From Sulfurovum sp. (GTDB lineage Bacteria; Campylobacterota; Campylobacteria; Campylobacterales; Sulfurovaceae): 35,870 bases of DNA. Location: contig WTAE01000068.1 in the NCBI GenBank assembly GCA_013139765.1, positions 1-35,870 on the forward strand, written 5' to 3'. Shown here in pieces: positions 15,366 to 24,011 of this stretch. Below the pieces are notes generated by a model. It did no database searches and was not told the DNA's origin. It saw nothing but the letters and a program-made list of their open reading frames with translations. The translations under genes were made by a program, and so were the position numbers. How positions within the stretch are numbered: the stretch's first letter is position 1; each line of letters begins with the position of its first letter.

Positions 15366-18215
15366 ATGTCTGAAGTCAAAGCCCAGCTACAGTTTAACCT
15401 ACTTGGACGGATATTGGGCAAAGACAGTATCATTGTTCAAGAGAGTTCCCTCAAAACCTCAAAAAAAGGCTCTACATTTACATCTAAATCTCTTCGTGAT
15501 TGTAAAGAGTTCGCAACATACAAAAAAGGCTTTATTGGTGGGGTACTGAAAGTCAACTTTAATAATAAGTCCATTAAATATCGTTTTCTTAAACACAATG
15601 ATTCAGAGGAATTTTTAGAGGTACTAAATGCATCTATTGCCAAGCATATCAAGGAATACCTGTCCAAAACATTCAATGAATTTAACACCTATGTTATTAA
15701 TGAATACCCTAGAGACTCCAGGTTAAAACAATTAAATATGCTATGTCAGACATTGAGTGAAAGTTTTAATACACAGTCTGATTTATGGGAAAAGCATTTC
15801 AATCCTGAGCACATCCAGAAAGTCAAGGAGATTATCTCATTTTACCCTCTTAACGCAGGCACACTCCGTGAATTCCATGAGAAGATTCAACTGGAAAAGC
15901 GGCGGGTATTTTTTGATAGCGTTGAATCAAATCCATTAACCTCTGAGCAACGTCAAGGTGTTTTGCGCTCTAACGATGTAAACATGGTTTTGGCTGCTGC
16001 GGGAACAGGTAAAACATCAGTTATGGTTGCCAAGGCACTGGATCTTATTGACCGTGGCTTGGCAAAACCATCTGAAATATTGGTACTTGCCTATAACAAT
16101 GCTGCAGTGAAAGAACTCCAAGAGCGTCTTGTGGACAAGGCGGCGAAAGCTAATATAGTATTAGAGTCTTCACCTCAGATATCAACTTTTCATGCATTAG
16201 GTAGGAAGTTATTACGCGACTCAGGTATATCGACATATATAAGTGTTTTCAGCGAGGATGAAATCAAGCTTAAACAGTGGATTACATCATGGCTGGAAAC
16301 TTACCTTACTTCTAATAGTGAGAAGATGCTGGACTTCATTAGTTTGTTCCCTGAACCTGTGAATCCTTTCGACTTCAAAACACAGGCTGAATACGAGAGG
16401 TACGTTAGAGACAACGAGTTCAGAACCCTTAATGGAGAAAAGGTAAAGGGGTATCAGGAACTTCTGATAGCTAACTTTATGTACATCAATGGGGTTCCAT
16501 ACAGCTATGAAGCACCTTATGTAAGTAAGAGACGCGTTGAGGTTGGCTTCGACTATCGTCCTGACTTTCATATTCAAGATACAAACATCTATATCGAGCA
16601 CTTTGGTGTAGATCGCAAAGGTACTACGCGTCCTGACATCGACTCAAAGAAATACAACGAATCTATGAAATCCAAACGTACACTACATGTTGAATGCGGC
16701 ACAACATTGATCGAGACATTCCATTACGAATGGATCGAGGATACTTTACTTTCTGCCTTAAAAGAAAAGCTGACAAAGCACGGGATTAGCTGTAATCCAC
16801 TACCCCCGGAAGAAGTGTTAAAAAAACTTCAAGAAGAAGGACGTATCGCTAACTGGGCTGATCTTATGAAAAAAGCTCTTCAGGCAATCCGTGTAGAACG
16901 GCTAAACAAAGAAGATATGGTCGATCGGTTTGAAAAAGCTGAAATCTCTCAGCCAAAAAAGTTTGCAAAGTTATTTGATGCATTACATCAGGACTATGTT
17001 CAAGAGCTAAAAGATCAAAATTCAATTGACTTCGACGATATGATCATCAGGGCTATTCAAGTTGTAAAAGATGGAATCTATATTCCAGAGTGGACATACA
17101 TCTTGGTAGATGAGTTCCAAGATATCTCAGCGGCACGTATGGAATTTGTCAAATCGATTATAGAGAAAGGTCCACAACCATCTTTAACCGCAGTAGGGGA
17201 TGATTGGCAGTCTATCTACCGTTTCTCAGGTGGTAAACTAGAACTTACTACGCGTTTTGGAGAGTTGGTAGGAAATTACACCTCTACAAAGCTTCAAAAA
17301 ACCTTCCGTTATAACAACAGTATTGCTAACACTGCTGGTCAATTCATAATGGAGAACCCAGAACAGTATAAAAAAAATATCGAAACGCACACTAAAGTAG
17401 ACCAGTCACAGGTTTTCTTGCTTGACGACAAAGTAGGTAAACAGGACGGAGTATACGAGCGTGTAAAAGAAGTAGTTCAAAAGATCAGACAAAATGACCC
17501 TAAAGGCAGTATTGCTATTATAGCTCGCTATAACTATCTACTTAATGATGCCAAAGCTGTTTTGAACAGATCAAATCTAAAAGCTAATGTTCACTTCTGG
17601 AGCTTCCATAAATCAAAAGGTTTGGAAGCTGACTATTGTATTCTCATTGGCTTTTTTCAGGGACGGAGCGGATTTCCGAATGAAAACAGAGATGGAGCAA
17701 TCATCGAAGCTTTATTACCTTCTTTGGACTCGTACCCACACTCAGAGGAGAGACGACTACTATATGTTGGTATCACTCGTGCTAAAGAGAAGTCATACAT
17801 TATTGCTGATCCAACTGCACCTTCGGAATTCGTAACTGAGCTACTTGCTCCTAAATATAAACTGAATATTGTGTCCAAAGCTTTTCAGGAGCAACACAGA
17901 GAGATATTCAAGTGTCCTAACTGTGAGCATGGATATTTGAGATTAGTAAAAGGCAAGTATGGTGAGTTCTACACTTGCAGTACAGGACTTGGCTGTAAAG
18001 TTGGAAAAGCAAGAGTTTGCTCTCATTGTAGTGCACCATCTATAGACACTATAAACGCCAGTATCTGTAACAATATAGCCTGTGGACATTCAATGAAGAT
18101 CTGTGATAAGTGTGGACGACCTATGAAGATACGTAATGGAAAACGTGGTAAGTTCTGGGGATGCACTGGTTTTGGCATCAAAGAAGACCAATGTAAACAA
18201 ACGAGTAATCTATAA
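15366..18215 (+). CDS. HelD-like UvrD/Rep superfamily 1 helicase with embedded nuclease-like segment and C-terminal zinc ribbons
   Basis: A 949-aa protein. SF1A motifs appear in order: AAGTGKT (211-217), LAYNNAAVKEL, STFHALG, VDEFQD (581-586), VGDDWQSIYRF, QKTFRYN, SFHKSKGLEAD and LYVGITRAKE. Between motifs Ic and II is a segment with PDFHI at 399 and IYIEHFGVD at 408-416, resembling a PD-(D/E)xK fold as seen in helicase IV. The C-terminal ~100 residues carry several C4 zinc ribbons of topoisomerase type (CPNC...CSTG..C; CDKCGRPM...FWGCTGF). It is longer than E. coli HelD. Likely a DNA repair or defence helicase. It has its own leader rather than reading from the WD40 operon. Confidence 0.88.
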   Translation: MSEVKAQLQFNLLGRILGKDSIIVQESSLKTSKKGSTFTSKSLRDCKEFATYKKGFIGGVLKVNFNNKSIKYRFLKHNDSEEFLEVLNASIAKHIKEYLSKTFNEFNTYVINEYPRDSRLKQLNMLCQTLSESFNTQSDLWEKHFNPEHIQKVKEIISFYPLNAGTLREFHEKIQLEKRRVFFDSVESNPLTSEQRQGVLRSNDVNMVLAAAGTGKTSVMVAKALDLIDRGLAKPSEILVLAYNNAAVKELQERLVDKAAKANIVLESSPQISTFHALGRKLLRDSGISTYISVFSEDEIKLKQWITSWLETYLTSNSEKMLDFISLFPEPVNPFDFKTQAEYERYVRDNEFRTLNGEKVKGYQELLIANFMYINGVPYSYEAPYVSKRRVEVGFDYRPDFHIQDTNIYIEHFGVDRKGTTRPDIDSKKYNESMKSKRTLHVECGTTLIETFHYEWIEDTLLSALKEKLTKHGISCNPLPPEEVLKKLQEEGRIANWADLMKKALQAIRVERLNKEDMVDRFEKAEISQPKKFAKLFDALHQDYVQELKDQNSIDFDDMIIRAIQVVKDGIYIPEWTYILVDEFQDISAARMEFVKSIIEKGPQPSLTAVGDDWQSIYRFSGGKLELTTRFGELVGNYTSTKLQKTFRYNNSIANTAGQFIMENPEQYKKNIETHTKVDQSQVFLLDDKVGKQDGVYERVKEVVQKIRQNDPKGSIAIIARYNYLLNDAKAVLNRSNLKANVHFWSFHKSKGLEADYCILIGFFQGRSGFPNENRDGAIIEALLPSLDSYPHSEERRLLYVGITRAKEKSYIIADPTAPSEFVTELLAPKYKLNIVSKAFQEQHREIFKCPNCEHGYLRLVKGKYGEFYTCSTGLGCKVGKARVCSHCSAPSIDTINASICNNIACGHSMKICDKCGRPMKIRNGKRGKFWGCTGFGIKEDQCKQTSNL

Positions 18216-18264
18216 ATTAGCCTCTTAATATTGCCCCAGTGGACGTTCAGGCTTAATTCTGACC

Positions 18265-18366
18265 ATGCATTATTCAGAAATAAATAATGAATACTGGAGT
18301 GAACCCTTATTAGATTGTGTTAGAATTGTTTTGAGAGGAAAATTATTGAAGGAGGAGAATAAATGA
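18265..18366 (+). CDS. Short ORF coupled to the YodC-like gene
   Basis: A 33-codon ORF (MHYSEINNEYWSEPLLDC...) whose stop overlaps the next start as ATGA. Like the relic at 11683 it may be the kept 5' end of an older cargo gene, or a coupling leader. It carries an internal AAGGAGGAG that serves the next gene. No homologue is recognised. Confidence 0.3.
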   Translation: MHYSEINNEYWSEPLLDCVRIVLRGKLLKEENK

Positions 18367-18935
18367 GTGATTCTGATGAATGGTATGCTGCGGCAGCGCG
18401 AGCAACAGGTATAGAAGATCTGGCAGAGGCAGGTGATGCGTATATAGCTAGTTTTGGGGAGGATTCACGTATAGACTATGATAGACTAGAAGAGGGTTGT
18501 ACGGTTAGACTGAATTCAGGCGGCCCTCATATGACGATTAAGCAAATAAATACTTATAGTGAGATAATTTGCATATGGTTTGACAAGAATAATAAACTTC
18601 AAACTTCAGAATTTATAAAGCATGAAATATCTTTGGTTAATGGATATTGTGAAAATGAAAATGATTCTGATTTAGAAAAGGGTGATACCATCAGGTTAAA
18701 TTCAGGAGGACCGCTTATGACTATTAGTGATGAAGTTGATACTGGATATGTTGATGATTATATCTTGACCAGTAAATGGTTTGATAAAAATAATATACTT
18801 CATAGTGCAGAATTTGTTGATAAGACCATAAAGTTTGATAGCAATGACGGAAATGAATTTCACGAACAAGTTTTATATAATGATGAAAATAATATATTGA
18901 AAACAGACACTAGTGAAGATGAAATACCATTTTAA
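18363..18935 (+). CDS. Tandem YodC-like (DUF2158) protein
   Basis: A 190-aa protein. Two copies of the YodC/DUF2158 pattern are present: EEGCTVRLNSGGPHMTI (about 40-56) with WFDKNN 20 residues later, and EKGDTIRLNSGGPLMTI (about 105-121) with KWFDKNN later. Single-domain YodC proteins are usually about 60-70 aa. The function of the family is not established. The strong AGGAGG site supports the start. It is the last gene of element 1 and is followed by a 33-bp palindrome. Confidence 0.7.
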   Translation: MSDSDEWYAAAARATGIEDLAEAGDAYIASFGEDSRIDYDRLEEGCTVRLNSGGPHMTIKQINTYSEIICIWFDKNNKLQTSEFIKHEISLVNGYCENENDSDLEKGDTIRLNSGGPLMTISDEVDTGYVDDYILTSKWFDKNNILHSAEFVDKTIKFDSNDGNEFHEQVLYNDENNILKTDTSEDEIPF

Positions 18936-18936
18936 A

Positions 18937-18969
18937 TTCCCACGTTCCACAACTTGTGGAACGTGGGAA
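18937..18969. terminator. 33-bp near-perfect palindrome after the last gene of element 1
   Basis: A 16-base arm beginning TTCCCACGTTCC (18937-18952) is mirrored exactly at 18954-18969 around a single C. It begins right after the stop codon. As RNA it makes a very stable hairpin, but there is no T-run behind it. It may act as a terminator or 3' stabiliser, or be a protein-binding palindrome. Confidence 0.55.
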
Positions 18970-18996
18970 GCAGAAAATATTTAACAAAAAACCATA

Positions 18997-19035
18997 ACCT
19001 TATAAAATATACCTATATAGTACATTTTATAAGGT
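18997..19035. repeat. ACCTTATAAAAT inverted repeat
   Basis: ACCTTATAAAAT (18997-19008) and its exact inverse (19024-19035) flank a 15-base loop. The same 12-base arms and a similar loop are at 34427-34464, and partial versions are at 349, 4701 and 34513. Confidence 0.6.
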
Positions 19036-19069
19036 ATTTAAGTCCAGATATAAATTCTTGAAGGGCGGT

Positions 19070-19244
19070 AGAAGTGTTTTTTTCTTTAAAATAACTTTAA
19101 GTATAACTCAAAAAAGTTTGTCCAAGGAAACCTATCTGAAACGACCTTGAAAGTATTCAAAAAAAGACCCGATTTTGGCACAATCCTTTTAATGAAATGC
19201 TGTGTCTATAGGCTTCTATATGACATTGGCAATTCATCTAGCAA
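19070..19244. repeat. Right end of element 1 (conserved, no gene)
   Basis: About 175 bp that align by eye with the right end of element 2 (33869-34045). Shared features include ATAACTTTAA, CAAAAAAGT.TGTCCAA, CCTATCTGAAAC, a 19-base run around GACCCGATTTTGGCACA, and TATAGGCTTCTATA. The match runs straight into the att core. The TGTCC word recalls the left-end iterons. These are probably recombinase or accessory-factor sites needed for excision. Confidence 0.65.
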
Positions 19245-19294
19245 TCTCATAAGCCGGAGGTCGAGGGTTCGAGTCCCTCTTTTGACACCACTTA
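19245..19294 (+). repeat. att core copy 2 (partial tRNA-Met)
   Basis: Identical to 78-127 over 50 bp, including GCCGGAGGTC at 19253-19262. The 5' half of the tRNA is missing, so it is not a functional tRNA. It is the hybrid junction between elements 1 and 2. Confidence 0.9.
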
Positions 19295-19564
19295 CTTTGA
19301 AGTAACTTCCCTAATTTACTTACATCCTGAAGATTTATCCAAAGTCATAGTACATTTTAATATTTCGATTTTTTGAGTCGGAGGTCTATACTTTTGTCCC
19401 AAAGTTGTCCCACGATATTTGTAAAGTTTTCCACACCTCTAAATGTGACAGCACCTTTATAGCTTCAAAAGGTTAAGTCAGAAAAATATATGTGAGAGGT
19501 ATAATACTGATGATATTTTATTGATCTTTTAAGTCAGAGAAATAAGTAAAAAAAAAGGTACAAA
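19295..19564. promoter_or_regulatory. Left-end region of element 2 (no gene)
   Basis: Similar to 128-257 and 34096-34224. It has GTCGGAGGTC at 19377-19386, then TTTGTCCC at 19393-19400 and GTTGTCCC at 19404-19411, 11 bp apart. The third iteron of the other left ends is degraded here (CACGATATTTG). From 19412 to the next gene nothing else is recognised except a likely promoter and an AAAAGG ribosome binding site. Confidence 0.6.
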
Positions 19565-21277
19565 ATGAAGAAAGAGATGTTAGGCTTTTTTAGTGTTGTG
19601 TTATTTTTAGGATTGTCCTCAGTAGGATTTTCTAAAGATACTAATGATACAAAACCCAAATATACTATTGATGATAAAGCTACAATGAATGATACTGATG
19701 CAAGAAATGCTGTAATGGCTTTAAATCATATGCATGCTTCGTTAAATAAAATTGTCATCTACAATGATAAAATAATTTTAGAAGATGAATATAATAATAT
19801 TATAAATAATTTGAATTTAACTGTTATTAAAGATCGTGAAATCGTTGATGTTATAACAAGTATCATGGATACCTTAACTGCTTTTAGGTTGAGTGAGATG
19901 GATAAAGAACAGTTTCAAAAGGAATATGAACATCAATTAGATAATTCTTTAACTGATGCCTTATCTGGTATTAGTGTTAGTGGTCTCAACCCAATACAAA
20001 TGGCTTCTAGTCTAGTTATTAGTGTGGGGAGTTCTTATATGAGTTATCAAAGTCAACAATCTAATCTGAAGATGGGATTAGATAAAAAGAACTGGAAGTT
20101 GAAGAAGGATGAGATATCAGAATTAAATGATATACGGAAAGATTTCCTATTGACCTACTGGCAGATAATGAAAAAATATCATATGCCCGACAAGTGGAGA
20201 ATAACAGAAAGACAATTTACTAGATTTGTTAATATTTTAAAAGATACAGACAACAATAAAAAGCAAAGACAATTATTGAGAATGGAAAAAGAAATGAGTG
20301 TTTTCCCAACGTACTGGTATGAACTTTCTATTGTTGGACACCATAATAAAGATAAAAAAGTTGAGTTATATGCAATGCGTAAATATGAAGAACTTGATGA
20401 TGAGTTGTTAAGACATAATTCTCAGTATAGCTTGATGTTGGCAAATAAAATTACCTATTATGATTTTAAAAATGAAAAAAGTAAAATTACTGAATTATTA
20501 GTAAAAATTGCAGAAGTTGATGCTTTAAATCCTGAGCGAAAATTGTTTTCAGCAATGCAGTATCAATTAATTGGTGACAGTAAAAAATCTGAAAGACTTT
20601 TAAATGAAAATATTGATGATGATTTTTTACCAGTATTAAGTAAAAGGTTAAAAGCCCAGTTGTATTTAAAAGATAATAGAACTGATTTATATAAAGATAT
20701 GATATCTGATTTATTAAAACAACAAAACCTATCTGCTACAGACTACCTATACTATTTAGGAGAGAAACCTTTGCCTCTGATTGTTAAAGAGTTAGAAAAA
20801 GAGATAAAGAAGATTAATATAATTATTAGTAAGAATCTTTATGGTGATGATGATTTAATAATAACATTACCCAAAAAATGGGTTTATCGTGATATTGATA
20901 ATACGGATTTAATTGTGAGTACTAATGAAAAAGATTATAAGTTTACAGAGATTTCCAAGGCTGATGATTATATAGTATATGAATACGAAAATATAATTGA
21001 GCTTGATAAAGTGTTGAATGAAGATATCAAGAATATAGAATTAAAATTGATACATAATGATTTACCAGTTGTGATTAAATATGATATTAAGGTGGATAAA
21101 TCTACTTACAGTAAAGATGATAATAAATCAGGTTGGAGTAGTGTGATATATGATGCTTATGATAAAAGTAAAAAAGTGTATGAAGATCTAAATAAAAAAG
21201 TAGAATTTTCAGCGGTATCTATAACTACAAGAGACCAATGTTTTGATGTTAAGAACTCTTTAAAGTACTGTAAGTGA
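19565..21277 (+). CDS. Large secreted protein of unknown function
   Basis: A 570-aa protein with a Sec signal peptide (MKKEMLGFFSVVLFLGLSSVGFS, cleavage likely before KD). The mature protein is highly charged and mostly helical. About 290-420 looks TPR-like (paired helices, NPERKLFSAMQYQLIGDSKKSERLL), and the last ~120 residues are beta-rich with a C-terminal CFDVKNSLKYCK that could form a disulfide. A short glycine/serine-rich hydrophobic stretch (about 140-160) is present. Its stop overlaps the start of the endonuclease I-like gene by 4 bases, so the two are likely expressed and function together in the periplasm or outside the cell. Confidence 0.75.
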   Translation: MKKEMLGFFSVVLFLGLSSVGFSKDTNDTKPKYTIDDKATMNDTDARNAVMALNHMHASLNKIVIYNDKIILEDEYNNIINNLNLTVIKDREIVDVITSIMDTLTAFRLSEMDKEQFQKEYEHQLDNSLTDALSGISVSGLNPIQMASSLVISVGSSYMSYQSQQSNLKMGLDKKNWKLKKDEISELNDIRKDFLLTYWQIMKKYHMPDKWRITERQFTRFVNILKDTDNNKKQRQLLRMEKEMSVFPTYWYELSIVGHHNKDKKVELYAMRKYEELDDELLRHNSQYSLMLANKITYYDFKNEKSKITELLVKIAEVDALNPERKLFSAMQYQLIGDSKKSERLLNENIDDDFLPVLSKRLKAQLYLKDNRTDLYKDMISDLLKQQNLSATDYLYYLGEKPLPLIVKELEKEIKKINIIISKNLYGDDDLIITLPKKWVYRDIDNTDLIVSTNEKDYKFTEISKADDYIVYEYENIIELDKVLNEDIKNIELKLIHNDLPVVIKYDIKVDKSTYSKDDNKSGWSSVIYDAYDKSKKVYEDLNKKVEFSAVSITTRDQCFDVKNSLKYCK

Positions 21278-22074
21278 AACTATCTTATTTATTAATTTGT
21301 ATATTATTAGTATCTACTAATGCAGATGCAGATGCAAATGGTAATACTACGTTTCAAGATTTCAATAATGCTACAAAACAACTCCTAAAAAAGGTTTATA
21401 GTAATAATAATGTTGAGAATACAACATTATACTGTCAGGCAAGTTTTAGAGATAGAACCATTACTGATAGCAATGGTTTTCACACTGAAAAATATGCGAA
21501 TAGATTAAATAAAATGGAATGGGAACATATCGTTCCTGCGAAAGAATTTGGTGAAAATATTCCTGAATGGAGAAATAAAAGTACTATATCACTATGTACT
21601 GAGAATGGTTTTGATGGAAGAACTTGTGCTCAACGTTTAAGTACAAATTTTAAATTAATGTTGAGTGATTTATATAATATATATCCTTCTATAGGTGCAT
21701 TAAATGTTTCTAGAATGGATTATGAGTTTATAGAAGGTGATGCAGAAATTTCAATGTTTTCTCGTATAAAACATTATAGCCAGGATGAAGAAAGTTCTTC
21801 TCTTCAGTTTGGTTTGTGTCCCATTATTATTAAAAATCGAAAAGTTATACCCCCTGGTTATTCTAAAGGAATTATTGCTAGAACATATTTATACATGGAT
21901 TCTACATATAGCATATATCGATTAAAATATCAAAAAAAGAAACTCTTTAAATCTTGGAGTAAAGCGTTTCCTGTTACTTCTAATGAGTGTGCGAGAACGA
22001 AGCTTATTGAAAAAATTCAGAAGAATCAAAATAAGATAGTACGAAAGCTTTGTAAGAAAAGTAAAATGTGGTAA
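21274..22074 (+). CDS. Secreted endonuclease I (EndA/NucM) family nuclease
   Basis: A 266-aa protein starting at GTG inside the stop of the previous gene. The first 18 residues form a signal peptide. The beta-beta-alpha-metal nuclease core is clear: EWEHIVPAKEFG with catalytic His85, and SDLYNIYPSIGALNVSR with Asn135 and Asn144. The late YMDSTYSI segment is also a family feature. Cysteines at 54, 108 and 118 and near the C-terminus fit an exported, disulfide-bonded enzyme. It would cut DNA non-specifically outside the cytoplasm, for nutrient DNA, killing or blocking DNA entry. Pairing with a large secreted helper is unusual for this family. Confidence 0.85.
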   Translation: MKLSYLLICILLVSTNADADANGNTTFQDFNNATKQLLKKVYSNNNVENTTLYCQASFRDRTITDSNGFHTEKYANRLNKMEWEHIVPAKEFGENIPEWRNKSTISLCTENGFDGRTCAQRLSTNFKLMLSDLYNIYPSIGALNVSRMDYEFIEGDAEISMFSRIKHYSQDEESSSLQFGLCPIIIKNRKVIPPGYSKGIIARTYLYMDSTYSIYRLKYQKKKLFKSWSKAFPVTSNECARTKLIEKIQKNQNKIVRKLCKKSKMW

Positions 22075-22158
22075 TTGTAGAATGAATATTTTTTTCTCGG
22101 ATTTAATGATATAGTCAATTAAATGACTCACCCCTTGACCCCAGCTATCCCCCCAAAT

Positions 22159-22224
22159 ACTTACAAAGCCTCTCAGAGTAGGGCTTTGTGAGTATGTGAC
22201 ATACAACTCAATAGGCCGGAGGTC
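22159..22224. repeat. Conserved hairpin plus CCGGAGG word (module border, element 2)
   Basis: ACTTACAAAGCC (22159-22170) pairs with GGCTTTGTGAGT (22182-22193) with one G-U type pair. GCCGGAGGTC follows at 22215-22224. It matches 4803-4869 in element 1 in stem core, loop and spacing. The word overlaps the last codons of the leftward zinc-ribbon gene. Next to it is the TTTGGTGTAGTAAG...ATGGGGAGAG word (22230-22260), which elsewhere lies at the other border (11416, 28844). Confidence 0.6.
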
Positions 22225-23128
22225 TAGTATTTGGTGTAGTAAGATCATATGGGGAGAGAGGGTATTTTTTTTTGTCACTAGTCCCATATACTCTCACTCT
22301 TCCATCTTCAGCGTTGATGGTGATTCGTGTACGATTTTTATTATTTTTATTATTATGAGTGATGGGAAGTTCGGCATTTTTTACAAAGTCTTCTACTAGT
22401 TTTATGTATTTAGATTGTTCGTCAGTAAGTACTATTTTTTTATCTGAAGGGATAACATGATGAGAAAAACTATTTTTTATCATTTTCTGCAAGATATCTG
22501 CGTTTTTTATCTCCTGCAAGATATCTGCTTTTTTGTCTTCTGCAAGATATCTGCCTGATTTAGCTTTTACAATGGTGTTATTTCCTATCTTCAGGATTTT
22601 TGCAATTTGAGACACACTGCATCCTAGCCGACATGCTTTTCTAATCTTATGCGTACGTAAATCTCTTGATGGTATTAAAGGGTACTTATTATCTAAATCG
22701 GATAGGTATTTCTTGTTGAATTCGTCAATGGTACACATGTTTATGACTTGATCTCTGAACTTTTTTGTTATTTTCCCAATTAGCGTTCTAGAAAAATGTG
22801 TAATAGTATGTATGTCTCTATTGGTATAGCCTTTATTCCATAGATTCTCTATATGCGACTCAATATATTTATCTGTTGTCATGTTTATTGTTGTGTCAAT
22901 CTGGTACTTTTTGCCACATTTATGGTTATCCCCGTAGGTACTCCTATTGAAGTGTCTTTTGCAGTGTATACATTGATAATTGTATCCTTTCTTTACTACT
23001 TGTACTTTATGATCGTTATGTATATCTTTAAATAGAGATCGGCACAGTGAATATGGGCAGAAGTATTTTATATCTGCATACTCATCAATGAGTGATTGCT
23101 CTTTAGTTATCTGTTTTATTTTTGGCAT
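22208..23128 (-). CDS. Zinc-ribbon / helix-turn-helix DNA-binding protein (element 2 copy)
   Basis: A 306-aa protein starting MPKIKQ. A longer start at 23206 is possible but would put the operator inside the gene, and the element 1 homologue starts at the equivalent MPII. The N-terminal zinc ribbon has a C-P-Y-S-L-C type pair and YQCIHCKRHFNRSTYG. The NRDIHTITHFSRTLIGKI segment matches DIHTITHFSRELIDKS of the 6174-6785 protein, and a second HTH-like stretch is near 175-195 (KILKIGNNTIVKAKSGRY). A C-terminal extension of ~100 residues, absent in element 1, is Lys-rich and contains ADILQE repeats. Probably the backbone regulator or origin-binding protein. Confidence 0.7.
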   Translation of the reverse strand: MPKIKQITKEQSLIDEYADIKYFCPYSLCRSLFKDIHNDHKVQVVKKGYNYQCIHCKRHFNRSTYGDNHKCGKKYQIDTTINMTTDKYIESHIENLWNKGYTNRDIHTITHFSRTLIGKITKKFRDQVINMCTIDEFNKKYLSDLDNKYPLIPSRDLRTHKIRKACRLGCSVSQIAKILKIGNNTIVKAKSGRYLAEDKKADILQEIKNADILQKMIKNSFSHHVIPSDKKIVLTDEQSKYIKLVEDFVKNAELPITHNNKNNKNRTRITINAEDGRVRVYGTSDKKKYPLSPYDLTTPNTRPPAY

Positions 23129-23170
23129 GTAAATATTCTTTTTATATTTATTATACCGTTTTGCCACATA

Positions 23171-23241
23171 AGGTATGCCAAAGCTTCCTGCTTTTGACTT
23201 ATACACTTGATCTGGAATGATAAGTAAGATTTGGCATACCT
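23171..23241. promoter_or_regulatory. 12-bp inverted repeat in the divergent control region
   Basis: AGGTATGCCAAA (23171-23182) is mirrored as TTTGGCATACCT (23230-23241). A third TTTGGCAT half-site lies at the zinc-ribbon start codon (23121-23128). The left arm is 43 bp from the start codon, exactly as in element 1, and both repeats contain GGCATAC although in opposite orientation. A candidate operator or origin site for the zinc-ribbon/HTH protein. Confidence 0.6.
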
Positions 23242-23507
23242 ATCTAACAACGCCCGATATAGCGTTAAATATTGCTATTTTTGTTTGATATTAGATTAAT
23301 ATTTTTTATCCTATAATCCCCTTATCAATCAGCTGATTGTCCCACTCATATGTGGTAATTACATCAAAGAAGACGGAGAGTATTTATAGAATATTCTGCT
23401 GAATCTATGATTGCTGAGATTTTGGAGATTAGCTATCTTCATTCCTTATAGTATGAAAACGTATCATACTGTAGCTATTTAATGCATAAATGCAAAAAGG
23501 TTCCATA

Positions 23508-24008
23508 ATGAACAATACAGAAGTAAAAAAAATAGATTCAACAAGCATAACTATTAACAATACAATAGATGATAAATATAAATACAGTCATATAAGCCAA
23601 AAACAGATCTTCGATAGAACCAGTAACAGTGTTTCAGGGTTCGTAGTTTTATCTACACCTACATTTAAAAAACAGGACTGGATCAGTGTTCGTAAACTAA
23701 TGGATATCAATTCTAAAATTGATAAACTACCTCTAGACTATGCTTTAAAAGCAACAATTAAAGGTGATTATGATGAAAGTAAAAAACCGCAAGATGGTAA
23801 AGCTCTTCATCTTACTCTTGATGGCGATAATTATAAATTTGAGATATATACTCAAGTATATGGCAGAGAGTGGCAATCAAGTCATACACATACAATAGAT
23901 AAAGCGTTATTTAACGCCTATGTTATAGTTGTTCATAATGATATTGCTGTGAATGAAGCTGAAAAAGATCAGAAATCTCCTGATGACTTCTCTCTTAATT
24001 TGGAGTAG
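23508..24008 (+). CDS. Small protein opening the polymerase operon, unknown (possible ssDNA-binding)
   Basis: A 166-aa protein starting MNNTEVKK; an ATG six codons earlier has a poorer ribosome site than this one (AAAAGG). No family recognised. It has alternating beta-type segments (VSGFVVLSTPTF, YALKATIKGDYD, KALHLTLDGDNYKFEIYTQVYG) and an acidic tail (EAEKDQKSPDDFSLNLE). A beta-barrel followed by an acidic C-terminus is the design of single-strand DNA-binding proteins, and the place just before a DNA polymerase fits. This is inference. It ends 3 bases before the polymerase gene, in one operon. Confidence 0.55.
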   Translation: MNNTEVKKIDSTSITINNTIDDKYKYSHISQKQIFDRTSNSVSGFVVLSTPTFKKQDWISVRKLMDINSKIDKLPLDYALKATIKGDYDESKKPQDGKALHLTLDGDNYKFEIYTQVYGREWQSSHTHTIDKALFNAYVIVVHNDIAVNEAEKDQKSPDDFSLNLE

Positions 24009-24011
24009 TCA

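Larger units (their letters stand above)
78..19294 (+). mobile_element. Integrative element 1 (PrimPol/helicase type)
   Basis: The element is bounded by identical 50-bp direct repeats (78-127 and 19245-19294) in the tRNA-Met 3' half. Inside are a tyrosine recombinase (9595-10803), a primase-polymerase and SF3 helicase, a zinc-ribbon/HTH protein, conserved small genes, an R-M system on the left and WD40/J-domain/UvrD cargo on the right. The left-end and right-end non-coding sequences match those of element 2. No virion or conjugation genes are visible. It is therefore best called an integrative element or satellite-like element of unknown transfer mode. Confidence 0.85.

Noticed and set aside
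19245-19294. Second and third tRNA-Met genes at 19245 and 34046.
   Set aside because: Only the sequence from the anticodon loop onward is present; the acceptor 5' strand, D arm and anticodon 5' stem are missing. They are att copies.
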